Both the position numbers and the translations under genes were made by a program. Shown in pieces: positions 19,991 to 32,028 of a stretch of DNA of 64,000 nt. Source of the DNA: Cyclaneusma minus (Eukaryota; Ascomycota; Leotiomycetes; Marthamycetales; Marthamycetaceae); NCBI GenBank assembly GCA_037179335.1, contig JAKZHN010000059.1, positions 42,648 to 106,647 on the forward strand. Direction: 5' to 3'. A model generated the notes under the pieces. That model was not told the origin of the DNA. It worked only from the letters and a program-made list of their open reading frames with translations, and did no database searches. Every line of letters begins with the position of its first letter. The first letter of the stretch is position 1.

Positions 19991-21465
19991 GGTTTCGGAA
20001 GAGGGTGGTTGGGATTATAGCAGGGGATTGCAATGAGGATGTTGTGGAAGGTAATGAAGTTGATGGTAGATGTATTGTTGGACACTCAAAAGAGTTGAAC
20101 ATGACTTCCTGGATCCTGCCTTGGGGCGCATTTATATGCCTCGAGGGCCGTATTGTTCAAGGCCGTTGTGCAGCATTGTTCCCATAATTCTTTGTTCCTC
20201 AGATATCATTTCCCGCGTTCTGAAAGCTCCCACTTTGAACAATGCATTAAGGGTCAAAGAAACCGTGAAACGTCAGCCAGAAACGCCGACGGACCCCAAC
20301 GCTCCACAGCAAGTGGCATCTCCCGAGTTCCGCGGCGCTTCCCAGGCTATAGTCGACGAGATGCAGTTTCAATAAGGTTGGCAGATCAACCTTAAGTTGC
20401 GAGGGCCACAATCCACATGGCAGGTAGCTGGCACATGGTTGAACTCGTAGCCCGGGAGAGAAACGGCCATCTTGGGAGAGCAGTGTTTCAAGTGAGTGGA
20501 GACTTCTTATGCGCTGGACGGCGGGATGTCATTTTGTATTCTCCGGTCGCCGGCGACGCGTATGTACAGCAATAAAGATCCTGTTATGCTTATGGCGCAA
20601 GGGGAGACTCGTGGTGGAATTCCTTGTGTGGTGAAGGCGGATGAGGATCGCCAGGTTCTGGATCTTTGAAGTGGAGAGACTGCTCCTAGGAGAAAACAAT
20701 GCCAATACGCAATGTAGAGTAAAGGTGATTAGTGAACTTGATAGTAAGCATGGCAGAGGCTGGGAAGGATGTTGACAAGGCAGAATATGGCAGATGGCAC
20801 CGGCATAGGCCGTCCCACGTATACCCGCCAGCTGTCAGCACCCCGGATCCAGTCGAGCGGATCACTGGATCGTCGCCTTGACTGGTGTGCCAGCCTGCTG
20901 GTATCTCGCGCCTGGAGCGCGCTGCTACCGCTATGACCGCGCATCCTTCCGGCCGCCGTTCTTCGCAAAAGTTGAAGAATCGGGACGGCTCCTCCGATGG
21001 CATCGTCGACTACATCTGATCAGCATCTGGCCTGGCACTGGCGGGCGGCGATTGGCAGAGGGGGAGTCAGAGGCGACGTAACCGAACACCTCCCGGGGCA
21101 GGCATCTGAAGCGGAAGTCGAATCCTCTGGCGGTGGTGAAGAACGATGAATCAATCAATGGCGATATCCAACCCCGGCAGGACGGTGAGTCGGATCGGAG
21201 ACGTAATGCCATTCGCTGTGCCCCGGCTGCGAATGTGCGGTCACCAGCCTTGATAAGTTGCTGGGTATTCCATCATCATGGCATTTGAGCACTGTATCGC
21301 GTCGATAGAAAAGTAGTCGCCTCCAGCCCCATCTTGTCACTGGCTCGTATTCGTCGTATCCCTCGTCCCAAGTCCGACTAGCGTCGCGCCAAGGCCCATG
21401 AGCCTTCTGGAGTCCGGTGCGGTCTGCGGTCTTGTCCCTCGCGGTCCAGTCTGTCGCGTTACTTC
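19991..21465. other. Intergenic region (about 1.5 kb)
   Basis: Upstream of both the minus-strand basic protein and the plus-strand helix-turn-helix gene, so it probably contains two promoters. Some short frames occur but none looks like a protein family. Confidence 0.45.
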
Positions 21466-22797
21466 TTGCACGACAGCAAGAGCCAAAGCTTCCGCAAGCT
21501 TCGCTCAGAAGCCAGGCCACAGCTGACGATGGATCCCCCGACGGCCCAGTTGCCCACCAGCACCTACAAGTCGCCCTACACCTCGCTCCACGACGACCTC
21601 GACTCGCCCGCCGACACGCCTCAGCCGCAGTCCCAAGTCAGCGGTGACTTGGACGAGAACAATGCCGATGACTCGACCCCTTCTGCACAAGCCCAGCAAG
21701 ACAAGACGGGCTCGTCAAACGCCGTCCAGAACTTGATTATTCGTGCCCAGGTCTTGACGCTGTTAAGCACCACTCCGCCAACTCCTGTGTCGACCATCAA
21801 GCGCACCCTGAGCCTGAGTCGCAGCACCATCTATCGCATTCTGCGGACGGCCCAGAGCCGAGGATGGGACAGTACGAAGGACTTCAGGATCTTGCCCAAG
21901 CATATCGAAGATGCACCGCGCCCGGGAAGACCCAAGATCGTGACCGAGGAGATGGAGAAGAATATCGAGAAGGACATGGAAGGCTGTGAAGAAGGCCTCG
22001 AGGGCGCAAGGCTGATGCCAGCCGGAGCACTGGGTGGAAGTGGAGGAGGAATCAACACGGCGGCCGAAGGCAAAGGCGCCGATGTGAGCCTGCGCACGCT
22101 GGCAGAACGATATGGCGTGAGCAGAGCAAGTGTGCGAAGAGTGGTGCGCGACGTGCGAGGCAGGAAACAGAAGGAGGAAAAGGAGAAGGGTGTCAAGAAG
22201 CCCGGAAAGAAGACCCCAACGTCGAAGAAGCGGAAGGCGAGCGATGCGGGTCTGTCGATGGGAACGCCGCTGGGCACCCCAATGGGAACTCCTTCAATTC
22301 AAAATATGGCCCCCAGCGTACAGCTATCGTCGTCGTTCCCTCCGCCACCTATGTCGACGAACGGCCAAGCGATGAGCATCCAAGCGATGAATGGCCAGAC
22401 TTTGAACAGTCAGACGCTAAATCATCAGTCGCTAAATAGTCAGTCGCTCAACAGTCAGTCGATGAACAGCCCGATGGGCGGCCAGGCGATGGGTGGCCAG
22501 GCGATGGGTGGCCAATCGCATCCTCATCTATCACCCCATCTACCACCTCGCCACGCACCCGCACATCTCCCACCGCCTCAACACCACGCACCGCATCACC
22601 AGCAGCAAGGACCACCGCCCATGCACGCACCTCCTCCTCATCACCACGGCCACAATCCAATGCACCAGCACCAGCACCCTCAATATACCCAGCATCAAAG
22701 CCACCACGGTCCGCCCCATATGAGCCAACATGCGGTGTCTCTCCCGGACCAAACCATAGACTTCTTCGGCGCCACAGACTTCGGGCGCTACATGTGA
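21466..22797 (+). CDS. Helix-turn-helix protein with transposase-like DNA-binding domain and Q/H/P-rich tail
   Basis: A single exon of 443 residues. The start may instead be the second ATG at 21529 (MDPPTAQLP), which begins the better-composed sequence. Residues of about 90-160 form a helix-turn-helix like that of Tc1/mariner or pogo transposases (STIKRTLSLSRSTIYRILR), then GRPKIVTEE. A second helix-turn-helix lies near 206-232 (SLRTLAERYGVSRASVRRVV). A Lys-rich basic stretch with KKRK follows. The last 170 residues are low complexity: tandem LNSQS(L/M) and MGGQA units, then His/Pro/Gln-rich sequence. No DDE catalytic domain is present. The likely role is a nuclear DNA-binding regulator built from a transposase DNA-binding domain. 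Confidence 0.72.
   Translation: MHDSKSQSFRKLRSEARPQLTMDPPTAQLPTSTYKSPYTSLHDDLDSPADTPQPQSQVSGDLDENNADDSTPSAQAQQDKTGSSNAVQNLIIRAQVLTLLSTTPPTPVSTIKRTLSLSRSTIYRILRTAQSRGWDSTKDFRILPKHIEDAPRPGRPKIVTEEMEKNIEKDMEGCEEGLEGARLMPAGALGGSGGGINTAAEGKGADVSLRTLAERYGVSRASVRRVVRDVRGRKQKEEKEKGVKKPGKKTPTSKKRKASDAGLSMGTPLGTPMGTPSIQNMAPSVQLSSSFPPPPMSTNGQAMSIQAMNGQTLNSQTLNHQSLNSQSLNSQSMNSPMGGQAMGGQAMGGQSHPHLSPHLPPRHAPAHLPPPQHHAPHHQQQGPPPMHAPPPHHHGHNPMHQHQHPQYTQHQSHHGPPHMSQHAVSLPDQTIDFFGATDFGRYM
22382..22530 (+). repeat. In-frame low-complexity repeats (LNSQS and MGGQA units)
   Basis: About ten short units of 12-15 bp coding (M/L)N(G/S)QTL, LNSQS(L/M) and (M)GGQA sit in the C-terminal half of the helix-turn-helix gene. 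Confidence 0.7.
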
Positions 22798-23676
22798 TTC
22801 TTCAATACCCCTCGCATAGTTTGCCTTTCACAGCGATCATTCCGATTCCGAGTTTAGCATCAACGGCCACGGTCATGAAGCACGAGTTTGCATGTCTTTG
22901 TTCAGGGACGCCTACATGTCTGCACTGAACCACCCGTCCCATTTCTTCCCTCAATCGGTCCCGGCGTTACAGAACGGATATATCAAGAGCGGCAAAGCAA
23001 GCATATGGCGTCAAATGGTCTGGGCGAAATTTCAAGGCTTTATTTTGTGCCTATGAATGTGGCGGGTTGTGCGCAATTGTCCTCTGGTTCTGGCACATAA
23101 TTAGTTCGCACCACAGGAGCATCAAGAACAATGAGGTAGGTAGAAATATCGGGGATCTCCCGGACGAAGCTGCTTTGAGCATTGATGGACTGTGGAGATG
23201 ACAGATCATCTCTAGAAACTGTAGCCAAGCAGATCTTCACTCATATGCGCACCCTTGACACATGATTTCAAAGTGACGATGGTAGATCAGTCAACGAATT
23301 AGATTAGTGCATTTATATGACTCGTCTAGGGATTTCCGTCCACCTCTAGATACCTATAGATCAAGGTTACTCCTTGACCTTTGTCCATCTCCAAATACCA
23401 GGTTCAAGCCTTCTCCATACCATCCTATATGCACAAGTCTAAGGTCGCCGGCTGGTCCAAATTCGACACCACGCCGCTCGACTGGGAGAGGCTTAAACTC
23501 CGGCCTCCCGCCCTGAAGACCAAATATGCCAAACTATTGCCCCAAGCAGATCCGTAGATCCATGCTATATCTCACCCGAGCCCATATCCGCAACTCCGGT
23601 ATATAACGCCGCCCACGTCGCCGACTATATGCAACAATCGAAAAATTTGATGTACGCCATCATGGGGCATGCACAA
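22798..23676. other. Convergent intergenic region
   Basis: 3' ends of the helix-turn-helix gene (plus) and the rhodopsin-transporter gene (minus). No gene or repeat recognised. Confidence 0.45.
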
Positions 23677-26600
23677 TCAACAAGCCGTAGCCGTGGAGCC
23701 CCACCTCGTCTCCCGGTGTTCTGTATCTGGTATCTCGCTGCTCCCCGCACTCGCAATACTCCCCCTTCCGAGCTTCCCCTCCACCTTCTCCATAAACAGA
23801 CTAAACCGCTGTCCAACCCTCCTCCCCAAGCGGATTGTTCTCTCATCCTCCTCTTCCCTTGCTCTCCTCTCAGCCCCACCCCTCCAGTCCACATTGCCAA
23901 AATCTCTCTCCCCAATCCTATCCACATCCTCTCCCCAGGGCCCTTCCTCCCCTCCCCGATTCCTCCTACAAGGATGTCCTCTCCTTCCCAGAAAACACTC
24001 CACATAGCTCAGCACGCACGGATAAACACACCCCGCCGCAAACAGCGCCCCCACCACGCAAAACGCCAACTTCGTCCCCCGCATCGCCAAAATCTTCCCT
24101 GTACTGCCGTTTCCTCCTCCTCCGCCACCCGTCGCATTACTTCCCGTGCCAGCCATACTGCCCAGCACACCACGTCCCTTGCTCCGCGCGACTGCATTCA
24201 TAACCCAGGGAAACACACCACCTCCACTCGTCGCCGAGACCAAGATGGCCGCGCCGAGTTTCGTGTTGCGTCCCAGGCCGTGCAGTGCAATGGCAAAAAC
24301 CAAAGGAAAAATCGGTCCTTCAAAGAAGAAGATCAGGAGCGCCGGAACAGCGACTGCTTGGGGGCTGGCGAAGGGCGCAAATGCGGTCACGAACGCGGTA
24401 ATCATGCTTCCCACAAAAACAGTTAACAAGATTGCGGAAGGCGGGACGACCAAGCATAAGTAGGCGGCGAGGAAGCGCGAGGCGGCGAACAAGGCTTTGG
24501 AGACGAGGGAATAGGATTCGCGGGATAGGGAAAGGGGCTGGTGTGTGGTAGAGGAGATGGCGGATAGGAGAGGGGAGAAGTAGAGGGAGAGCGATTCTTG
24601 GGCGGCGACGTAGAGAAATTGGGCGGTGAAGGCGAGGGGGAGGAGGATGTGGAAGGTCCAGTTGAGACTTTGCCGCAACGTATTCTTTTCCCAGAAAGTT
24701 AGGTAGGAACTGCGACGGCGAGTGGTTGGGTGGTTCGCTAGTGCGTATAAATCGTCGTTTGATGCTTCGGGTAGGGGCATGTAGTAGAAGAACAGCGCGA
24801 GGATGACGTCGAAGAGCGCGATTGCTAGGTATGTCCACTGCACATCGATGAGGCTTGGTTGGTCGCTTACGGACTGGAATAAGACGTCTTCGGCGAGGAC
24901 TTCGCTGATTAGGGAGCCGGCGCCTTGGATTGCTTGCGCGAGGAGGAGGCGGTATTCGGAATATTCCTCGGGGCCGCAGAGAGCGATGAAGGGGTTGGCG
25001 GCTGTTTCGAGCATGGCAAGACCGAAGCCGACTACGAAGTTTGAGACGATGAAGGCGGGGAAGGAGGTGAGGACGGCGGAGGGCCAGAACATCAGTGTGC
25101 CGATGGCGTAAATGCAGAGGCCGGTGATAAATGTTGCTTTGAAGCCTCCTTTTCGGAGAACCCATTGGCCGAGGGTTAAGGGGGCGACCAGGTAGGCGCT
25201 CCAGTATGAGGTTTGTAAGCCGAGAGTCTGCGCTGTGGTGTCCTGTGTGATTTTGGCGATTTGCGTATTTAGGGTATTGAGGAGGCCGTAGGAAAAGCCC
25301 CAGAGGAAGAAGAGAATGGTAACTGCGGTACAGTACTTGAGAGATTCAACACCGCGCGTTTTGAGCATGGATTTGGGCCGTTTCATGTTGACGAAGCCAA
25401 AGTAGATGCTGTTATCTGTGTTTGCGGTGCCTTGGCTGGCCATACGGACGAGGTCCGTCTCGGCAGTTTCAGGGGTAGTGAGAAAATCGACCAAGTTCAT
25501 TCCTAATTCATTGCTGTGATCGGTATGGGGTGGTGGCTCCCGGTCCTTATTTCCGTCCGTTTGATGGGGAGAGGGAGGTATATTGAGAGTGGGCTCTTCG
25601 GAAGCCCTTTCGGGAGCTAGATGTGCAGGGGGTGGCTCCTGGTCGAAAGTTGCCCTCACGGGCGAGAGGTTCGCTCCGTAGGCGTGTGCGTATGCGTTTG
25701 GGCTCTGTGATGTTCCACTATTTGTATGGTCCAGCCAGTGAGGCGAAATTCGGCGGGCAAGGGGTTTCAGTGTTGGGATACAAGCACAAACAATTCCCAC
25801 GTTGACTTCTACAGCCGACCACATCAAAGACAAGGAAGCATTCCAAGCGAAGTTGGCTTCTTGACCTGGCGCTGATCCCGTATCAGATATGGAGCCGCTC
25901 CCGTCAAGAGCTGCTTGTTGCAAGTAGTAGATGCGGACCACGTCCACAACTGTCACGAAGATACCCAGACAGAACGTAAAGACCAAGATAGTTTTTTGTC
26001 TCTGGGGAAGCCTCATTCCGGTAAGAACTGGGAGGGGTAGACACAGGATGGCGAGGTCGGTGATGACGTTGACTGGAGCAGAAGCTAGGTATAGATTGAC
26101 CAAGCCGATACATTGGGTATTGGATTCTGACGAGACGTCAAATATCGCATCGATTGGTCGGCACTGGAAGATATTGAGGAAGGTTAGGATGATACCAGCG
26201 ATGTTGACGATGGCAAGCGTAATATAGGATGCGACTCGGAGGAGTTTGATGGTATTTTTTGACAGTCGTAGATAGAAGATGAGGATAGAACTTTTCGTTG
26301 CCATCAAAGCCGGGTTCTGGATCTGATATTAGCAGTTATGTCGAGTTTTCTGGAACCAGCGTATACTAACATAAAGCACAGAGAAAGCATATTCGCACTT
26401 CCTCAGGGGCTCCTTCCACTCGGCCTTGATATCGCTATCATGTTTTCCCAATCCCACACTCGTGCCATAGTCGATCGCAAATCCAACTCCAAAGGCAATA
26501 AACCAGGCAAAGACAATGAAGTAATCATCGAGCCGTGTATGTCGAACAACCCATAGCCTGCTCACCAACCTCGCTGCCACAAAGACACTGGCAATGACAA

Positions 26601-26727
26601 GTGTGGTAGTGGTCACCGCAAACACCGACGCTCCTCTCGTCGAGGTAGACGGAACGGTGCTTGAATCCGACATGTAGTTGTCTTGTCGTCCTGGCCGCGG
26701 CCCAGAATAGATATCCTTCGCACTCAC
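23677..26727 (-). CDS. Fusion of a fungal rhodopsin-like (Pth11-type) membrane domain with a fucose-permease-type MFS transporter
   Basis: Exon 1 (26371-26727) and exon 2 (23677-26316) are joined in phase by a 54-bp intron with donor GTTAGT, giving 998 residues. Residues 1 to about 310 are a multi-pass domain of the fungal rhodopsin family found in Pth11-like receptors: DDYFIVFAWFIAFG, then an FQCRPI segment, NLYLASAPVNVITD, LCLPLPVL and CIPTLKPL near its end. A soluble Pro-rich linker (about 311-440) follows. From about 445 comes a 12-helix major facilitator of the FucP group, with LFFLWGFSYGLLNTLN and ETAANPFIAL. The tail of about 120 residues is charged and cytosolic. Exon 2 is one uninterrupted frame across both domains, so a missed stop is not the cause. 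Family knowledge suggests sensing plus sugar transport. The combined role is inference. Confidence 0.85.
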
Positions 26728-29446
26728 TCCTTTCTCTCGGCCTCTTGATCACCCATCGTTTTCGAGCGTCTTTTCCCAGTCAATTCTCCTCGTCGGTGCG
26801 GCCTGTCGTCTCTCACAACGGATTCGACATGCGGTTCCCAGGGGCCTGGGAAAGCAAGAAGTGTACCTGCGTCGTTCTAGAAAGCCGAGATGACGGCACT
26901 TCTTGCTTGGGTCTCAATTGTGTAATGTTGGTGAAGCTCAGACGTGGACCTGGGCCAATGGTGCAGCTTTTCCTGACTCGAAGGGAAGCGTGATCACGAT
27001 CCGCAAGCGATGTCTCCTTTCACGGCGAAGCAGTTTCTAGTATCCCGACCAGCGTGACAGCCAGGGTCCTGACTTTCACCGCGAACAGTCAACCCGGGCC
27101 AGTGGTTCAGGCGGAGGGCGGATGCTTTTTTTGTTTTGCAAGGAGCTCGGCGAGTCACGGGACAGAGACTGGACAACTCAAGACTTCGTACTCGAGGATG
27201 TCGGTGTAGGGCGAAAGGGGCTGAGGAGGAAGTATGGCCGTCAACATAGTTGATTGTAACAACACTGCGGGCTGGCCATCGTCTTTGCCTCGTGTTCTCG
27301 GCCAACACATTCAGCCCATTTAGCATTCCTTAGCTGGCCTGCTGGGTCGATACCGCGGACTCGGCCAGCCCTCTCCTCTGCTCCCTGCACAATGACGGTA
27401 TCCAATCAGCCGGCTGGTACCCCACACTCGCCCGCGCCGCCACACGCCTTAGCCCTGATGATGTACTTTGTGGGCGAGGCACGCAGCTTTTGCTTTTGAC
27501 TTTGGACTTGTGAAGCCTGTGCTCAGGGCGACGGCGATACATGTATGTGCCGCGAATTGACGTCAATGTCCATCCAGCCCCAGATGACTTGAAATACATG
27601 TAGCAGCAGCCCTTCCCCAGACGCCCAGACGCAATTTCGCCGTTTCAGCGTGCCTTGCTGGCAGCGTCGCCTCACGTCATGACTCGGCTGCGTATACCGG
27701 CCTCCAGTCCCTCCAAACCTCCAACAATTCCGGGCGTAAACCTGCTGCTTGTTCATCATCAAAAGGTACACGTAGCATGCATAAACATATTCTGTACCTG
27801 GAACACAGTACCGAAAGGCCCTCAGTCGCGTTCCCAGGCCAAACAGGAACCCCGCCAACTCCCAGGAATGACATTGAAGAAAGTGGCTTCAAATGTTTTC
27901 AAGTTGCGTAGATCAGGGCACGGATTCGTCTAAACCATGTCCAAATGCCGACAAGACAAGCTTTTTGGTGCGAGCAGCGCCAAGCCCTGACCCAGATTTG
28001 TCCATATGTCTTGCATTGAACTGACTTATTTAAATCAACCGCCGTCAATGCTGCACGCCAGCCGCCCTCACCGTTTCCTCGGAAAAGGCGGTGGACCCCC
28101 TCTGAGCTTTGATAATATGTTGACGTCCAACTTGCGTCCGAGTCGCCCCGACCGAGCTTTGGATTATTTTCGAATTTCGAATGTATGGGAAGCTCTCCGC
28201 ACCCCGCGCTCGGCTCCCCGCTCCATCAAGAATGCAAAATGCAAAATGGTAGGGTTGTAGAGAACCTGAAGCATTGAACTCAATTCATGCGACAATTAAT
28301 AGACACCTTAACCTCCGGGGATGCTTGTATCGGGCCAATCGGAATTACAACGTTGCGTCCTCTGTCTTGACGTTGCTTTGGGTGAGGACTCGTGCGAAGA
28401 CAACGGGGATGCCTGGTTGATGCTTAAAGGAGGGGCGGGCCGCGGCTGTCATCGAACTGGCCGCAAACCCTAATCCGATGCGGCATGCTGACGCGGAACG
28501 GGATGAACAATTGGAGAAGCTGAAGAATCAAGCAAAGCGGGAATGTTGGTTGCGTGCTGCCAGGTTGGCATGTAGCCTGTTGCCGGGGTGGCGAGTGCAT
28601 GTTGTCTTGCAAGAACGAGAAACATGGCCATCGGTTGCAATTCAAAGGGAGATGCTTCTTCCAGATCTCGATCGAGACAGCTGGAACTCGGTATTGTCGC
28701 CTCACCACCAACTCCCTCGGACCCTCATCCATGAAGCCGACCCCAAGAGGAAAACCTGGGACGAAGGCCGGAGGTGAAGACGTAATGGAACCGCTAACAG
28801 TAGAGGCCGCTCACACCCTGAAGTACAGGTGCTATCTCATCTCATTTCTAGTCACAGTATCACGTCACCAAACACACAGGAACAGAAACTCGCAAAATTC
28901 GACTTTTGGTTTCTGGAGGTCGAAGGGACGGTGACAACACTCGCCCGGTTCTTCCCAACTAATGAAGCTTCCTTCTTCGCCCTTTTCTTGGCGAGTTAGC
29001 CGCCCCTTTCTCAAAAGAGATCTGACATCAAAGGAGGCATGCAATGCAGCAAAGTCTTCTCTATCTTCTCGGATCCTGCAATCTTCGAAAGGCTGACCGC
29101 TGACACGGCAGACGCAGCACTAGTGTTTTTGGTGCTCCCCATCAGCCGACGGGGAGTGTGCGGCCCAGGTAGAACGATGAGAACAAAGGAGATACGCCTG
29201 GCCGTGAGGTTGGCGACTTCAGAGGAAAGACGCAGGAGCCATGGCCATGGAGGGAATAAGGAGATCGAGTAGTCGCGCAGCCGAGAACTTGTCCGCAGAT
29301 CACACAAATACAACGAAGCCAATCTTCAGATCGTCTGCCGCCACCCTTTCTTCAATGCCCGGGGTTCTCTCTTTCGTATTCAGCACTCAGAGGTCGTGAG
29401 ATCGTCGTCGATGTATATCCGTCGCTGCACCTAGGCAAGTCCACGT
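26728..29446. other. Long gene-free interval (2.7 kb)
   Basis: It lies between the 5' end of the rhodopsin-transporter gene and the 3' end of the CCHC gene. Short frames on both strands have no recognisable family. A CRE-type octamer TGACGTCA is at 27558-27565. A lineage-specific gene could be hidden, but I see no supporting splice and motif pattern. Confidence 0.45.
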
Positions 29447-30719
29447 CTAGTTGGGGCACTGAGCCTGGACGTGGCCGGGCTGCTTGCACTTGTAGCAAGT
29501 GCGCTCCTGGGAGATCTCGGCGGGGCAGTCGCGGGAGAGATGGCCGACTTCACCGCAGTTGTAGCACTTCTGGCCCTGGGTGCAGTCACCTACACTGCTG
29601 TTAGCATGTGTTTTTTGGGGGAGAGCAAAGAGGTTTAACTTACGAGACATGTGGCCGTAACCACCGCACGAGTAGCAGGTCTGACCGCTGCGACCACCGT
29701 ATCCACCTCCACCGCCGTAAGATCCACCTCCGTAGCCACCCTGTGCGTAACCGCCAGCCTCGGGGCAGTTCTTAGCAATGTGTCCACGCTGGGCGCACTA
29801 CAAACATTCGTGTCAGCGTTCCTGGCTGCTATGTGTACAAGGGATCTTTCTCACTCTGTAGCACTCGAGGTTGGATCCACCACCGAAGCCACCAGGGGCA
29901 CGGCCACCATCGGCGGCAGCGTTGGTGCAATCACGGGAGATGTGACCGGGCTGGCCGCACTTGTAGCAGGTCTTGTCCTTGGGTCCCTCGGGGCACTCCT
30001 TGCCTACAATGGGTCAGCTTCAATCTCAGAGAACAGCTTGACGGATTGACTTACTCATGTGTCCCTCACCTGGAGTGGGAAGTGATGTTAGTCAAACGCT
30101 CATTTGGCCAACTTCATTGCAGACATGGATACTCACCACCGCAGTTGTAGCTAATCTCCAGTCAGTCTTCAACTCCATTACTTCTTCAAGATGATGCGAC
30201 ATACCACTTGGCCGGGCCACGAGTAGGGCAGTCACGGGCCTGTGAGAAAATTAGTACGGCGCCGCGGAAGTGGGTTTGCGAATTCGAATTGCTGGCTTAC
30301 TTGGTGGGCTGGGTCGCCACCTTCGCAAGAGTAAACGTTAGCTAGTGTTTCTTTTGATACGCCTCGAAGAGAGGCTGTGGAAGTGGGGGACGGATCAGCT
30401 TTTCTGGGGAAGCCTCGAGACCAAGATGAAACGCATGCAATGGCAAGCTTTCAGCTCGAAGTATATAGCTTTGTACAAGCCACCCGCAGAAAGGCCCTCC
30501 CATCTTGTGCTGTCGGTTGATGCGCTTCCCCAGGTCCTGCGCACCTCCATCAATGGAGATGTGAGAGCGACGCCAGCGGAGTGATCTTTGGTGGGGCGCC
30601 GAGCGAGATAGCGGGAACAGCAGTGTGTCGTGAGGCCTCGGCGCTGTTCGGCTTCAATGGGATTTAAACTCACAGTTGTAGCAGGTACGGGCCTGGCCTC
30701 CTTGCTGAGAGTAGTCCAT
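29447..30719 (-). CDS. CCHC zinc-knuckle nucleic-acid-binding protein, Gis2/Byr3/CNBP type
   Basis: Eight exons: 30674-30719, 30301-30320, 30205-30239, 30137-30150, 30055-30069, 29855-30003, 29644-29797 and 29447-29589, giving 191 residues, all phases consistent. It has seven C-x2-C-x4-H-x4-C knuckles: CYNCGDPAHQARDC, CYNCGGEGHMSKEC, CYKCGQPGHISRDC, CYRCAQRGHIAKNC, CYSCGGYGHMSRDC, CYNCGEVGHLSRDC and CYKCKQPGHVQAQC. The same number occurs in yeast Gis2 and animal CNBP. A Gly/Tyr-rich RGG-like spacer separates knuckles four and five. The family binds single-stranded G-rich RNA or DNA, associates with polysomes and stress granules, and aids translation. Three exons are only 14, 15 and 20 nt. The first intron (353 bp) is unusually long. 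Confidence 0.93.
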
Positions 30720-32028
30720 TGTGAAGGATGGGTTTGTTGTGAGGTGTCTGAAGGAATGGCACACAGTCAGTCGGTGAGCTTCAATTGCTTGGAAATGCAT
30801 GAGGTGAGAGAATGGTGGGGTTTGTGGGATCGCGGCGGTCTTGGGACTGTGCAGGGCAGACGGAATTGAACAGACGTCGATACGTACAGGTGTTTGTGGT
30901 TTGCGGGTCGATGAAGAATTGATTCGAGGTCGAATCAAGGGCTGTTTGAGGTGGGAGAGGATCGTTGGTGGAGAGAAGTTTTGAAGTGGTGGGCGCTGGA
31001 GGAAGTCGCTTTTTGCGATGGGCTAGACGATATGTGCGGGCGGCACTGGCCTGTTTTGGTATTAGCGAGCGGCAGCGGGCGGCCCTTTCCCAACTTCACC
31101 CACTGGTAGGCGGCCCAATTTAGTCACCGCGACCAAGGTCTTGATATGCAAAACCATGTTTATTCAATATGTGTCCAAAGTGCAAACTAGTGGAATCAGC
31201 CCCGTGAGTCTATGTATTTGCCTGGAAATTTGCAGTGCCAGCCGTATAACATCTCGAGCTGTTCTCGTTTCATGAAGCTGCGGCATCATCGGACAGCCGT
31301 GCCCAAATACGAAGGGGTGTTCCATTCCCCTCATGATTCCCATCCCAGGAACCCGATAAAGGTCTGAGGCTGCACGGTCACAGAACCAGACCATGGCAAT
31401 AATCCAGGAAAACATCAAAAATGTCCCTGTGCCCCGATCCCGTCTCCACCGACCTGGTAAAATTGACAGCCCAACGCCACCAACCCCTCAGGATGACGAG
31501 GCTCATGCCGTATCACTCGATCTTGCAGCCACAGCTTCCGCCGGCATGGTGCAGAGACACAGGAGGTCGCCAGGTCGCCAGAAGAGGCTCCATGCAGAAG
31601 ATTGGCATGCCAGAGCCTCCACTCTGGGAGTCTCCAGAGCTCGTGGGGGAATCAGACAAAATCCCAAACTCAGTGTGATTGTGTGGCCGCCTGACGGTCA
31701 TCTCAAAGTGTCAACCAACCTTGATTGCCCAACCTAGAGAGTATGGCAGGACTTGGTGATCTATGGCTGTTTGTCTGCCAATCTGTTCTCATCAAGTGCT
31801 AGGCAGCAAGTAGCAAGTTGCTTCCTCAGACATTCTATGACCACGGGCATGACCGAATCGAAGCGGAGCTAGACACAGCCATTCAGGAACCGGAAGACAT
31901 AAAAGCAGGGTTTCTGCTACCAGAGCCTCAAGAAGCAGAAGATATTACCACATCGTCTAAATAACAGACAGCAGAAACCACCTGGCCATCCCTCGTTATC
32001 CTCGGTTGTGAGTCAACAAGTATTTTCC
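30720..32028. other. Promoter region of the CCHC gene and 3' flank of the Shr3 gene
   Basis: Both neighbours are on the minus strand. No coding sequence is recognised. A plus-strand frame at 31393-31737 has no family features. Confidence 0.45.

Noticed and set aside
23629..24426. 265-residue plus-strand frame at the end of the transporter gene
   Set aside because: It lies opposite the well-supported MFS coding sequence, is Pro/Ser/His-rich and shows no motif.
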